From Selenomonas sp. (GTDB lineage Bacteria > Bacillota_C > Negativicutes > Selenomonadales > Selenomonadaceae), in contig NZ_JAILPX010000074.1 of the NCBI RefSeq assembly GCF_024699275.1, positions 16,661-80,660 of the forward strand: DNA of 64,000 bases, written 5' to 3'. The notes under the pieces were generated by a model that was not told the DNA's origin, did no database searches, and worked only from the letters and a program-made list of their open reading frames with translations. The stretch's first letter is position 1, and the number at the start of each line of letters is the position of its first letter. Position numbers and translations under genes: made by a program. Below, piece after piece: positions 42,046-51,730 of the stretch.

Positions 42046-43282
42046 AGGCAACTCCTCCTTTGAATACGTTTTCCACCAGGTTAACGCCGGTCTTATAGGC
42101 CAAATAGCGGTAATCCGGTGCGTTGAGCAGGAGAATATCTGCTTGTTTACCGGCCTCGAGACTGCCGATTTCAGCGGCTTTACCTAAGGCGGCAGCACCA
42201 TTCAGCGTCATGCCTGTCAATACTTCGGCAGTAGTCATTTGCATTTGGATGACCGACAGAGCAAAAAGCAGCGCTGTGGAATAGGTATAGCAGCTCCCTG
42301 GATTGAAATCACTGGCCAAGGCCACAGCGGCGCCCTGTTGGATAAGCTGGCGGGCCGGTGCATAGGGACGGCGCATGCAAAAGGCCGTAGCCGGCAGCAG
42401 GACCGCAATGGTATTACTGTCCGCCAAGCGATGAATATCCTCGTGACTTATGGACAGCAGATGGTCTGCTGACAGGGCATTCAGTTCACAGGCCAGACCG
42501 GCACCACCGATGGAGGTCATTTCGTCGGCGTGAAGCTTTAAGGAAAAACCAAGTTCCTTAGCCCGCTCCAGAATTGCCCGGCTTTGTGCCAAATTGAACA
42601 CCCCTTTTTCACAGAATACATCCACGTAGTCCGCTAAAGCACGTTCTTCAATTTGGGGCAGCATGTTTTCTCGGATAAAATCCACATACCCATTACTGTT
42701 TTTCGCATATTCTGGCGGCACTGCATGAGCCCCCAGATAAGTGCGAAGAATAGTAATGGGCTGTTCCTGATCCAAGCGTTTCATTACGGCCAGTTGTTTT
42801 AATTCATCCGGCTCATTCAATCCGTAGCCGCTTTTCCCTTCCAAAGTGGTAATGCCAAATTGAAGCATTTCCTGCAGTGTTTCTTTCCCTTGTTGGAATA
42901 ATTCTTCAGCGGATGCTTCTCGTACGGCCTGCATGGTACTGCAGATACCTCCACCCTTAGCCAAAAGGTCCAAATAAGCCACGCCTGCCAATCGTTCATC
43001 AAATTCCTGAGCACGGGTACCTGCAAAGAGAAAATGGGTATGGGCATCCACAAAACCAGGGATAGCGCATTTATTTTTGGCATCCACCCAATGAATCTCC
43101 GGTAAGTCTGGCAAGGCTGCTATCACAGTGGAATCACTGTCAACCATGCGGATCTTATCCCCAGCAATCCAAATTGCACCATCTTCAATCAGGCGCAATT
43201 GTTTCATCTGTGGCCCCCTGCGGGCTGTTTGGCCTATGGGGGTGGCAATCTGGTGAATATGGCGCAATACCGTATGTTTCAT
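42017..43282 (-). CDS. hutI: Imidazolonepropionase
   Basis: 421 residues. Hydrolyses 4-imidazolone-5-propanoate to N-formimino-L-glutamate, the third step of histidine breakdown. An amidohydrolase barrel with the metal motif PGFVDAHTHFLFAGTR, substrate-loop residues in GKSGYGL, LRTYLGAHAVPPEY, the metal His of LKLHADEM and ASDFNPGS, all standard for HutI. The ATG at 43282 is 6 nt from GAGGTG. It follows hutU by 5 nt and overlaps hutD. Confidence 0.95.
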   Translation of the reverse strand: MKHTVLRHIHQIATPIGQTARRGPQMKQLRLIEDGAIWIAGDKIRMVDSDSTVIAALPDLPEIHWVDAKNKCAIPGFVDAHTHFLFAGTRAQEFDERLAGVAYLDLLAKGGGICSTMQAVREASAEELFQQGKETLQEMLQFGITTLEGKSGYGLNEPDELKQLAVMKRLDQEQPITILRTYLGAHAVPPEYAKNSNGYVDFIRENMLPQIEERALADYVDVFCEKGVFNLAQSRAILERAKELGFSLKLHADEMTSIGGAGLACELNALSADHLLSISHEDIHRLADSNTIAVLLPATAFCMRRPYAPARQLIQQGAAVALASDFNPGSCYTYSTALLFALSVIQMQMTTAEVLTGMTLNGAAALGKAAEIGSLEAGKQADILLLNAPDYRYLAYKTGVNLVENVFKGGVACELPHHRPC

Positions 43283-43287
43283 GAATA

Positions 43288-45309
43288 TCACCTCATCGAC
43301 TGAAAATGGGTGGCTACGGCCTGGGCGACCATTTGCTCATCAGCTAGACATGGTTCGGTGATATGGCTTTCGCCGGCAAAATCCTGATTGTATTTGCGCA
43401 CAGTTTCCAGCGAATGGATATTGCGTGCCCAGCTCCTGCGGGCTACACCTCCCATGACATCCCAAAGCAGGGCACTGCGGATGATGTCATCTACCCGTTT
43501 ACTGCCGTCCAGTACCAGACCAAAACCACCATTGATGGATTTGCCGATACCTACGCCACCGCCGTTATGCAGGGCACAGAGGCTCATGCCCCGGGCTGCA
43601 TTGCCGGCATAACACTGAATGGCCATATCCGCCATAACATTGCTGCCATCTTTGATGTTGGCAGTTTCCCGGAAAGGAGAATCCGTACCACTGACATCGT
43701 GGTGGTCCCTCCCCATCATGACGGGACCAATCTTTCCTTCCCGTACCAGTTCATTGAATTTCAAGGCAATCCGTATACGTCCTTCTGCATCCTGATAGAG
43801 TATACGAGCCTGGGTACCTACCACCAGCTGATTCTTTTCGGCATCGCGAATCCAATTGTAATTATCCCGGTCCTGATAGCGCCGGTTCGGATCGATACAA
43901 GCCATGGCGGCTTTATCGGTGGCGATGAGGTCTTCTGGCTTACCGCTCAGACATACCCAGCGAAAGGGGCCATACCCATAATCGAAGAGCTGAGGACCCA
44001 TGATATCTTCCACATAGGAAGGCAGGGTAAAACCATCCTTGTCATCGATGCCATTCCTGGAAAGTTCCTTGACTCCGGCATCGTAGACGGCCTTGAGGAA
44101 CGCATTTCCATAATCGAAAAAATAAGTCCCTTCATTCACACAGGCACGAATCAGTTCGTAATGATGACGCAGGCTTTTATTGACCAGTTCTATGAACTGC
44201 GGGCGATCAGCAGCCAGCATGGTCGTACGCTGAGCAAAGGTCAGGCCCTGAGGACAATATCCTCCATCGTAGACTGCATGGCAAGAGGTTTGATCACTTA
44301 GGAGGTCTACATGGATGTGCTGGTTCACCACATATTCCAATAAATCCACGATATTTCCTTCATAGGCAATCGATACGGCTTGATTTCTGGCCTGATGTTT
44401 TTTCACCGAAGCAAATACCTGATCCAAATCCTGATAGCGTTCCTGGACCCACCCCTGAGTCTGCCGCGTATCGATACGGGAAGCATCCACTTCAGCAATA
44501 ACCCCAATGCCGCCGGCAATTTCCACGGCCTTGGGCTGAGCGCCGCTCATCCCTCCCAGGCCGGAGCTGATAAAGAGTTTTCCCCGCAAATCGCCGTCAT
44601 GGGGAATTCCCAAATGCAAGCGGCCTGCATTCAGCAGGGTATTGTAAGTTCCATGGACAATTCCCTGGGGGCCGATATACATCCAGCCCCCTGCGGTCAT
44701 CTGACCGTAGTTGGCTACCCCCATTTCCTCGGCAATCTCCCAATCCTGCTGATTGTCGAACATCCCCACCATCATGGCATTGGTGATGATGACTCTGGGC
44801 GCATCGGGGCGGGACTTGAAGAGGCCTAAAGGATGACCAGATTCCACCACCAGGGTCTGTTGGTCCGTCATGACCTGCAGGTATTTCTGGATCAGACGAT
44901 ACTGCAGCCAGTTCTGACAGACACTTCCCGTTTCCCCATAGGTTACCAGTTCATAAGGATAAAGAGCCACTTCGAAATCCAAATTGTTGTCCATCATGAC
45001 CTGAAAAGCCTTTCCTTCCAAGCAATGGCCCGGGTACGCGGTAATGGGCTTACCATAGATGCGTCCCTGGGGACGGAAGCGATAGGCATAAATACGACCA
45101 TAGGTGGTCAGTTCCTGAAGAAATTCGGGAATCAAGGCTTCGTGCAGACTGGGGTCCACATAGCGCAGGGCATTCTTTAGGGCGGTCTCGGTCTGCGCCT
45201 GAGTCAAATGAAAGCCCCGGGATGGTGCCCGCCGTATTCCGGGGACAAAGGAAGGCATTTTCGGCAGGATTTTTTCTGGTTCAATGGTAAAGCGATGTTC
45301 TTCATACAT
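43288..45309 (-). CDS. hutU: Urocanate hydratase
   Basis: 673 residues, the longer urocanase form common in Firmicutes. Adds water to urocanate using tightly bound NAD+ as electrophile. Recognisable by YGKPITAYPGHCLEGKAFQV, NYGQMTAGGWMYIGPQGIVHGT, the GLGGMSGAQPKA dinucleotide loop, DQTSCHAVYDGGYCPQG and RDHHDVSGTDSPFRET. Start at the ATG at 45309, 9 nt from AAGGAG. It lies between the HutF-like gene and hutI. Confidence 0.95.
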   Translation of the reverse strand: MYEEHRFTIEPEKILPKMPSFVPGIRRAPSRGFHLTQAQTETALKNALRYVDPSLHEALIPEFLQELTTYGRIYAYRFRPQGRIYGKPITAYPGHCLEGKAFQVMMDNNLDFEVALYPYELVTYGETGSVCQNWLQYRLIQKYLQVMTDQQTLVVESGHPLGLFKSRPDAPRVIITNAMMVGMFDNQQDWEIAEEMGVANYGQMTAGGWMYIGPQGIVHGTYNTLLNAGRLHLGIPHDGDLRGKLFISSGLGGMSGAQPKAVEIAGGIGVIAEVDASRIDTRQTQGWVQERYQDLDQVFASVKKHQARNQAVSIAYEGNIVDLLEYVVNQHIHVDLLSDQTSCHAVYDGGYCPQGLTFAQRTTMLAADRPQFIELVNKSLRHHYELIRACVNEGTYFFDYGNAFLKAVYDAGVKELSRNGIDDKDGFTLPSYVEDIMGPQLFDYGYGPFRWVCLSGKPEDLIATDKAAMACIDPNRRYQDRDNYNWIRDAEKNQLVVGTQARILYQDAEGRIRIALKFNELVREGKIGPVMMGRDHHDVSGTDSPFRETANIKDGSNVMADMAIQCYAGNAARGMSLCALHNGGGVGIGKSINGGFGLVLDGSKRVDDIIRSALLWDVMGGVARRSWARNIHSLETVRKYNQDFAGESHITEPCLADEQMVAQAVATHFQSMR

Positions 45310-45322
45310 ATTCAACAGCTCC

Positions 45323-46654
45323 TTATGCTTCCAGATAATTCATCGTGTTTTTTACGTGGGACAAAACCTGTGCTTCGGTCATATTCAACAAGCGGTTATG
45401 ACGTACTGTTTCCACGCCATTAACCATTACCCGGTCGATGGCCGTCGGCTGCAGAGAATAGATCAGATTGGGCAGGAATTGGTCAGCTTGACTCAATGGC
45501 TGCAGGGAAAAATCATCCAGCCTGAGGCCGACAAAATCCGCCGCTTTCCCCGGAGCCAACTCTCCTACCGGCAGGTCCAGAACACCAGCTCCCTGCCGTG
45601 TGCCCATGTCCATGGCATCTTGATAATTGACGCAAAGAGCATCCAGTGTCCGGGCTTTTTGCAACAAAGACACCATTCGCATCTCTTCAAAGACGCTGAT
45701 TCGGTTATTGCCGCAGGCACCATCACTGCCCAGTGCAATCGGAATGTGCTGGCGCAGGAAGGCCGGAATATCGGTAATCCCGTCAGCTAAAAACATATTG
45801 CTGGAAGGACAGTAAATCAAACGGCAGCCCTGCTGTCCCATGCATTCGATTTCCTCCTGTTCCAGCCATACACCATGAATGATACACAACCGTTCATCTG
45901 CTACGCCCAGTTTATCCAGATAGCGCAAGGGTGTTGTGCCGAAGGTTTTGCGAACTTGTTCGACTTCAAAGCGCTCCTCCGATACATGGATATGAAAGGG
46001 CGTCTGAAATTTGTGGGCTAGATCCCAGCCGGCCTGCACCATTTCGGGACTGGCCGCATGAAGACTATGCGGTGCCGGCAGTACCTTAGTCATACCGCCG
46101 GGATACTTCTGCATAAGCTGTCCCGTGTTTTCGTAGGCCTGCTGTACCGTCTCCACATAGCCTGCAGGGGCTCCCTGCCAGTCGTACATCGTTCTGGCCA
46201 GCACCAGTCGTATGCCAATATCCCGGGCAGCCTGAATGACGGCTTCATCCCCTTCTACTCCGTCATTGTGCAGATAAAAGAAATCACAGACCGTGGTAAC
46301 ACCACACTTCATCATCTCGGCAAAGGCAAAGAGGGCTCCCGTATAGATATCCTGGGGACGCATTTTGGGGGAATACTTATAAAGGGATTCATCCCGCCAT
46401 TCCAGGAAGGGCCTGTCGGCAGCAATGCCCCGCAACAAGCTCTGGAAACTGTGGTTATGGGCATTGACCGTTCCTGGAACCAAGGCTAGATTATCCCAGT
46501 GGCTGATGCTGGAGCCGGGATATTCTTCCTTCAGCGCAGCCGCCGGTCCAATCGCTGTGATAGTACCGTCTGTCACGAGAATTCCTATCCCCTTTTGTAA
46601 GCGGTTTTCCCAGAAACAAGCTTCCGGTTCAATAATGGTTCTAAGCATCTGCAT
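45323..46654 (-). CDS. Amidohydrolase, probable formiminoglutamate deiminase (HutF-like)
   Basis: 443 residues of the TRZ/ATZ/HutF deaminase group. The metal sites are VNAHNHSFQSLLRG, the conserved CDFFYLHNDG, HIHVSEE, IIHGVWL and LGSDGACGNN. In the hut setting the best fit is deimination of N-formimino-L-glutamate to N-formyl-L-glutamate plus ammonia. Guanine-type or other deaminases have the same scaffold, so function rests on context. The ATG follows TAGGAG by 5 nt and overlaps the M20 hydrolase stop by 14 nt. Confidence 0.75.
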   Translation of the reverse strand: MQMLRTIIEPEACFWENRLQKGIGILVTDGTITAIGPAAALKEEYPGSSISHWDNLALVPGTVNAHNHSFQSLLRGIAADRPFLEWRDESLYKYSPKMRPQDIYTGALFAFAEMMKCGVTTVCDFFYLHNDGVEGDEAVIQAARDIGIRLVLARTMYDWQGAPAGYVETVQQAYENTGQLMQKYPGGMTKVLPAPHSLHAASPEMVQAGWDLAHKFQTPFHIHVSEERFEVEQVRKTFGTTPLRYLDKLGVADERLCIIHGVWLEQEEIECMGQQGCRLIYCPSSNMFLADGITDIPAFLRQHIPIALGSDGACGNNRISVFEEMRMVSLLQKARTLDALCVNYQDAMDMGTRQGAGVLDLPVGELAPGKAADFVGLRLDDFSLQPLSQADQFLPNLIYSLQPTAIDRVMVNGVETVRHNRLLNMTEAQVLSHVKNTMNYLEA

Positions 46655-47909
46655 CCAATCTCCTATCCAGCAACAATACAGCTTGCAACAACGTATTGGC
46701 TGCTATCTCAATGGCATCGTCTGGGGCGGTTTCCCGGGGACAATGGCTGTATCCCTCTGTGGTACGGACGAACAACATTCCCGACTTTGTAAGCCGGGCC
46801 ATATTGGCAGCATCATGGCCAGCCATGCTCACCAAGGGTTCTGTGCCCTGTACCGTAGATTCAGCTGCATCCTGCAAGGCCTGAATCACCTCCGCATCCA
46901 TGGGCATTTCCTGCTGATCAAGATTCAGTTCCCGTTGGATTTTTATGGAGCGGCGACTCTGAATATTTGCCAGTTCTTCCTGCCAGAATGCTAAGGCTTG
47001 TTGCCGCAATCTTGGATTTGCTGTGCGTAAATCCAGGGAAAGCATCACCTTTCCCGGCACGATATTGGAGGCATTAGGGACTACCTTCAGCCTGCCCACG
47101 GTAGCTGCAATTTCAGCAGGGTCGAATTTGGTCATGATGGTTTCTGCCGCCAAAATGATTTCTGCCGCAGCTGCCAGTGCATCCTGCCGGTCCTTGTAAT
47201 GAGTTGTTCCCGCATGATTGCTTTCGCCGCAGACGGTGATGATTTCCCGATAAATGCCGGTAATACAGGAAACCGGGGCTATGGCCTGTCGTTTTTCATC
47301 CAGAATTCTTCCCTGTTCAATATGACATTCCAGAAAAGCCGCAATCCGATTTGGAGCCAAGCGAGCTGCATCGACCTCCTGTATATTCCCTCCCAGCCGT
47401 GCCAATGCCTGAGGAAGCGTTTCACCGGTCCTCCGATGGCGCATCCGGCTGACCTGCTCGGCATCCAGGCGTCCACAAAGCACCTTGGAACCCAGAGTCG
47501 ATACCGAAAAGTCATTGGGTTCTTCGCCGGTAAAGGAAATCAACTGCAGGGGATGTTGAAGTTTCACTTGCTGTTCCTGCAGGGTTTGCAGAATTTCCGT
47601 AGCCATCAGCACCCCTAATGCTCCATCGTATTTACCACCATTGGGCACTGTGTCGTGGTGCGAGCCTAAAAGAATTGGTTTGCTGGAAGATGGGGATGGT
47701 TGCATTCCCCAAAGATTGGCTATACCATCGGCAATTACCTGAAGTCCCAATTCTTCCTGCCAGCACTTGCGCAGCCATAAGCGCCCCTTTTCATCCGCCT
47801 CACTGCCCAGTTGACGGTCAATGCCACCAGCACTGTTTCGTCCAATTTCGCCTAAGGCATCCAGACGGGACAGTAGTCTGGCCCGATTGATTTTCAACTT
47901 ATCGTTCAT
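46641..47909 (-). CDS. M20-family Zn amidohydrolase (hydantoinase/carbamoylase type)
   Basis: 422 residues from the ATG at 47909, which has AAAGGTGATG upstream; the 55-codon extension is unsupported. Metal ligands are in LLGSHHDTVPNGGKYDGALG, FTGEEPNDF and ECHIEQG, with the lid-domain SNHAGTTHYKDR. The family removes N-carbamoyl, allantoate or N-acyl groups from amino acids. In this operon HutF would release N-formylglutamate and no HutG is present, so this enzyme is a good candidate for the deformylase step (inference). It overlaps the HutF-like gene. Confidence 0.8.
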   Translation of the reverse strand: MNDKLKINRARLLSRLDALGEIGRNSAGGIDRQLGSEADEKGRLWLRKCWQEELGLQVIADGIANLWGMQPSPSSSKPILLGSHHDTVPNGGKYDGALGVLMATEILQTLQEQQVKLQHPLQLISFTGEEPNDFSVSTLGSKVLCGRLDAEQVSRMRHRRTGETLPQALARLGGNIQEVDAARLAPNRIAAFLECHIEQGRILDEKRQAIAPVSCITGIYREIITVCGESNHAGTTHYKDRQDALAAAAEIILAAETIMTKFDPAEIAATVGRLKVVPNASNIVPGKVMLSLDLRTANPRLRQQALAFWQEELANIQSRRSIKIQRELNLDQQEMPMDAEVIQALQDAAESTVQGTEPLVSMAGHDAANMARLTKSGMLFVRTTEGYSHCPRETAPDDAIEIAANTLLQAVLLLDRRLDADA

Positions 47910-47931
47910 TTCATCACCTTTTCTATTCGGA

Positions 47932-48699
47932 TTACAACATATTCTGCAAGAATTCTCGTGTGCGCGGCTGTTGCGGATGTTCAAAGATTTCTTCAGGGGT
48001 TCCTGCCTCAACCACATTGCCATCGGCCATGAAGAGTACACGATTTGCCACTTCCCGGGCAAAATGCATTTCATGGGTCACCACAATCATGGTCATATGT
48101 TCTTCGGCCAGTTCCCGCATGGTATGAAGCACCTCACCGGTCAGTTCCGGATCCAAGGCAGACGTGGGTTCATCGAAAAGCATGATATCCGGCTGCATGG
48201 CCAGCGCCCGCGCAATAGCCACGCGCTGCTGCTGTCCACCGGAAAGCCGCCCAGGGTAGGCATCCTTTTTATGGGACAGGCCCACCCGCTGCAAGAGATC
48301 TTCTGCCAAGGGCAGGATTTCCTCCTTGGTCTGCTTTTTTACATGGATGGGTGCTTCGACCAGATTTTCTATAACGGTCATATGGGGAAAAAGGTTGAAC
48401 TGCTGAAAGACCATGCCCATTCGTCCTTGAATCTCTTTGGATTTTTCCGGTTCAGCATAGACCACTTCCCCTAAATCATTTTCTTCCACAAACATATCCC
48501 CTTCAATCTGAATCCAACCGCCATCAACTTCCTCCAGACGATTGATGCAGCGCAGCAGAGTAGACTTACCGGAGCCACTGGGCCCGATAATGGCCAGTAC
48601 ATCTCCTTGTCTGACTTCCACATCGATGCCGGAAAGAACCTCCTGTCCATTGAACTGTTTACGGATACCATGGGCATTTACCATCATTTTTTTATGCAT
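47932..48699 (-). CDS. Polar amino acid ABC transporter ATP-binding protein
   Basis: 255 residues with Walker [11 protein letters not shown]-loop [12 protein letters not shown], signature [15 protein letters not shown], Walker [16 protein letters not shown] and switch VVTHEMHF. This is the HisP/GlnQ subfamily. Start at the ATG at 48699, 7 nt from AGGAGGG. It forms an importer with the next two upstream genes and lies in the hut operon, so it probably takes up histidine. Confidence 0.93.
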   Translation of the reverse strand: MHKKMMVNAHGIRKQFNGQEVLSGIDVEVRQGDVLAIIGPSGSGKSTLLRCINRLEEVDGGWIQIEGDMFVEENDLGEVVYAEPEKSKEIQGRMGMVFQQFNLFPHMTVIENLVEAPIHVKKQTKEEILPLAEDLLQRVGLSHKKDAYPGRLSGGQQQRVAIARALAMQPDIMLFDEPTSALDPELTGEVLHTMRELAEEHMTMIVVTHEMHFAREVANRVLFMADGNVVEAGTPEEIFEHPQQPRTREFLQNML

Positions 48700-48711
48700 G
48701 TTCATTCCCTC

Positions 48712-49353
48712 CTATTCATATTTACTGAAATGTGCTTCCAGACGGTTGAATATCCAGGTGAGGATAAAGGTCATCAGCAGATAAAAACCAGCAGCCACCA
48801 CAAAGGGCGTCATGTCAAATTCCCGCTGCACGATGGTACGGGCTGCTCGCAGCAGATCATTCATGGCCAGGATATAAATCAGCGAAGTATCCTTTACCAG
48901 ATTGATGGTTTCATTGCTCATGGGGGGCAGGACCCGCCGTACCATCTGAGGAACAATGATGCGGTACATGGTCTGGGAATAACTCATGCCCAACATCTTG
49001 GCCGCTTCATACTGTCCTTTATTAATGGACTGGATGCCGGCCCGGAATATCTCGGCAAAGTAGGCCGTATAGTTCATGGTGAAAGCCAATAAAGCTGCTG
49101 TGATATCCGGCAGTTTGATACCAGCCAGCGGCAGGGCAAAATAGACAAACAAGAGCTGCAGCATCAACGGCGTTCCCCGCATGAGCCAGATATAAAGTTC
49201 TAACAGCAGCTGCAGTGGACGAAAGCGGGAAGTTCGTCCTAAAGCCGCCAGCAATCCCAGTGGCAATACCATGGCGAAGGTGAGCAGAAAAATCTCCAGC
49301 GTCAGCTCGGAGCCTTCCAGCATTGGCTGCATATACTGCAGTATCTTGTCCAT
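48712..49353 (-). CDS. Polar amino acid ABC transporter permease
   Basis: 213 residues with about five membrane helices and the HisM/GlnP inner-membrane signature: LTLEIFLLTFAMVLPLGLLAALG, WLMRGTPLMLQL and the EAA loop EAAKMLGMSYSQTMYRIIVPQ. ATG at 49353, 8 nt from GGGGG; two upstream in-frame ATGs are closer to that site. A single permease gene implies a homodimeric channel. Confidence 0.92.
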   Translation of the reverse strand: MDKILQYMQPMLEGSELTLEIFLLTFAMVLPLGLLAALGRTSRFRPLQLLLELYIWLMRGTPLMLQLLFVYFALPLAGIKLPDITAALLAFTMNYTAYFAEIFRAGIQSINKGQYEAAKMLGMSYSQTMYRIIVPQMVRRVLPPMSNETINLVKDTSLIYILAMNDLLRAARTIVQREFDMTPFVVAAGFYLLMTFILTWIFNRLEAHFSKYE

Positions 49354-49375
49354 ATTCATATCCCCCATTGTCTGC

Positions 49376-50179
49376 TTATTTTTTCATGATGTCCTTGCCA
49401 AACCATTTTTCAGAAATTCTGGCCAGTGTACCATCTTCTTTCATCGCATCCATGACTTTCTGAATCTCAGTGCGCAGAGCCGTATCGTCTTTACGGAAGC
49501 CAATACCAAAATCGCTGACAGGACCAACTACCACATCCAATGCCGCCAGACTTTCCGGGTGTTTGCTCAGATAATAACGGCCAGTGATTTCATCGGAGAC
49601 AATGGCATCTAGGCGTCCATTTTCCAAATCCATGAAAGCAGAGATGTAATCCGTATACTTCTTGACCTCCTTCAGGTTGTTTTTCAATTCAGCATGATTG
49701 TCAAGGTATTCCTCTGCTGTTCCACCACTTTGAGTACCGATGACTTTTCCCTGCAAATCCGCTACGGAATGAATGGTATCCACACTATCCTTTCGTACAA
49801 AGACAATCTGCCGGTTTTCCATATAGGGCTCAGAAAAGGCCATGTTTTCCTTGCGTTTTTCCGTTATATCCAGTCCGTTCCAGAGCACATCGATGCGCTT
49901 GCTCTTGAGTTCAGCTTCTTTACTATCCCAGTCGATGGCTTTGAATTCAACTTCCCTCCCCAGGCGTTTGGCCGCTTCCTTCGCTATATCCACGTCAAAA
50001 CCGGTAATGGTATTGTTTTTATCCTTGAACCCCATAGGGGGATAGTTATCATCCAGTCCCACCACAATCTTAGGTGTGCTGACAGCAGAAGGATTATCCG
50101 CTGACGTATCCTTGCCACAGCCCATCAGAAAGGGCAGACATAAAGTCAGTATAAGTCCTGCAAACAGTGATTTTTTCAT
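49376..50179 (-). CDS. Amino acid ABC transporter substrate-binding lipoprotein
   Basis: 267 residues. A lipoprotein signal with lipobox LMGC is followed by a type II periplasmic binding fold (SBP_bac_3): VVGLDDNYPPMGFKDKNNTITGFDVDIAKEAAKRLG, LWNGLDITEKRKENMAFSEPYM and GTQSGGTAEEYL. The NxxDITxxR region contacts the ligand carboxylate in homologues. ATG at 50179, 8 nt from AAGGAGG. It directly follows hutH, pointing to histidine as ligand (inference). Confidence 0.92.
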   Translation of the reverse strand: MKKSLFAGLILTLCLPFLMGCGKDTSADNPSAVSTPKIVVGLDDNYPPMGFKDKNNTITGFDVDIAKEAAKRLGREVEFKAIDWDSKEAELKSKRIDVLWNGLDITEKRKENMAFSEPYMENRQIVFVRKDSVDTIHSVADLQGKVIGTQSGGTAEEYLDNHAELKNNLKEVKKYTDYISAFMDLENGRLDAIVSDEITGRYYLSKHPESLAALDVVVGPVSDFGIGFRKDDTALRTEIQKVMDAMKEDGTLARISEKWFGKDIMKK

Positions 50180-50203
50180 ATTCATTTCCTCCTTGTAACT
50201 GTA

Positions 50204-51730
50204 TTAAATCTGCAGAGGGCCGCAAACTTTTTCCACGCCAGCAACCAATTCACCGCTGGCAATATAATCATGAAGTTTTTTGATTTCTGGTGACAGGAAC
50301 CGATCTTTTTCCAAATGAGGTAAAATGGAACGAACTCCTCGATGAGCGGCGGTTGTGCCCGTGCCCGGAGTTAGTGGTGCAAGAAAGTCAATTCCTTGAA
50401 CAGCAGCCATGATTTCAATGGCCAGAATATGCAACACATTGTCCAAAATTTCCCGGGCTTGTCTGGCGGCAATGGTTCCCATGCTCACATGGTCTTCCTG
50501 ATTAGCTGATGTGGGAATGGAATCGGCACTGGCGGGATGAACCAGTACTTTGTTTTCGGATACCAGGGATGCCGCCACGTATTGCGTAATCATCAGACCG
50601 GAATCCACACCGGGAAAAGCCGTCAAAAAGGGAGGTAAATCACTAAGATGCATATCCAGCAGCCGGTTCGTCCGCCGTTCGGATATATTGCCCAATTCGG
50701 CTATAGCCAGTTTCAGATAATCCATCACCAAGGCAATTGGCTGGCCATGGAAATTGCCGCCGGAAATGGCTTCTCCTGTATCCGGCATAATCAGTGGATT
50801 ATCGGTAACGGCATTGATTTCAATGTTTAGGGTTCGCGTTGCCTGTGCCAAGGCTTCCTTAGAGGCTCCATGAACCTGAGGAACACAGCGCAGGGAATAG
50901 GCATCCTGTACCTTTTGGCAATGAATATGGGAGGCAATGATGGCACTATCTTCCGTCAGCTTCCGCATGTTTTCTGTGGTAGCTATCTGTCCGGGATAGG
51001 GACGAACCTGACTGATTCGTGGATCAAAGGCTGCCCGGGTTCCCTTTAACCCTTCAAGACTCAAGGCCGCTGCGATATCGGCAGCCTTCATCAGATTTAC
51101 GGCTTCCTGCCAGACAATACAGCCCACAGCCGTCATGATTTGGGTTCCATTGATTAAAGCAAGCCCTTCTTTGCCACTGAGCACGATAGGCGATAAACCT
51201 TTACAAGCCAGAGCTTCTTTGCCCGGTAGCAATTTTCCGTCCACATAGGCCTCGCCTTCCCCCAGCATGACCAAAACCATATGGGAAAGAGGTGCCAGGT
51301 CCCCACTGGCACCGACAGAGCCCTTGCAGGGAATCGCCGGTGTAATCTTGTGGTTCAATAGGTCAAGCAGCAACTGCACTGTTTCCAGACGGATGCCAGA
51401 ATAGCCTTTGGCCAGGGAATTGACGCGCAGGAGCATGGCTGCCCGTACCACTTCAAAAGATAAATGCTGCCCCACACCCGTGGCGTGGCTCAAGATCAGA
51501 TTGCGTTGCAGCTTTGCTCGCTCTTCCTTGGGAATGAATACCTTGCTGAAATCGCCAAATCCTGTGGAAACACCATAGACGGGTTGTTCTTCTTCCAAAA
51601 TGCGATCGACAATCTTACGGCTGGCTTTAATCTGTTCCTCTCCTACCGGACTTAAACAGGACTCTTCTCCTTTGCAGGCAACGCGTATGACCTCTTCCAG
51701 GGTCAAGGATTTTCCATCTAAATGAATCAT
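50204..51730 (-). CDS. hutH: Histidine ammonia-lyase
   Basis: 508 residues. Deaminates L-histidine to trans-urocanate. The self-forming MIO cofactor comes from Ala141-Ser142-Gly143 in GSVGASGDLAPLSHM. VYGVSTGFGDFS supplies the catalytic Tyr, and NRLLDMHLSDLPPFL with TSANQEDHVSMG are active-site segments. First gene of the nine-gene operon. GAAAGGAAG lies before the ATG. Transcription probably starts about 240 nt upstream and must pass a terminator hairpin. Confidence 0.95.
   Translation of the reverse strand: MIHLDGKSLTLEEVIRVACKGEESCLSPVGEEQIKASRKIVDRILEEEQPVYGVSTGFGDFSKVFIPKEERAKLQRNLILSHATGVGQHLSFEVVRAAMLLRVNSLAKGYSGIRLETVQLLLDLLNHKITPAIPCKGSVGASGDLAPLSHMVLVMLGEGEAYVDGKLLPGKEALACKGLSPIVLSGKEGLALINGTQIMTAVGCIVWQEAVNLMKAADIAAALSLEGLKGTRAAFDPRISQVRPYPGQIATTENMRKLTEDSAIIASHIHCQKVQDAYSLRCVPQVHGASKEALAQATRTLNIEINAVTDNPLIMPDTGEAISGGNFHGQPIALVMDYLKLAIAELGNISERRTNRLLDMHLSDLPPFLTAFPGVDSGLMITQYVAASLVSENKVLVHPASADSIPTSANQEDHVSMGTIAARQAREILDNVLHILAIEIMAAVQGIDFLAPLTPGTGTTAAHRGVRSILPHLEKDRFLSPEIKKLHDYIASGELVAGVEKVCGPLQI

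Noticed and set aside
43363..44301. 312-codon plus-strand frame
   Set aside because: It lies wholly inside hutU on the opposite strand and shows no domain or start signal.
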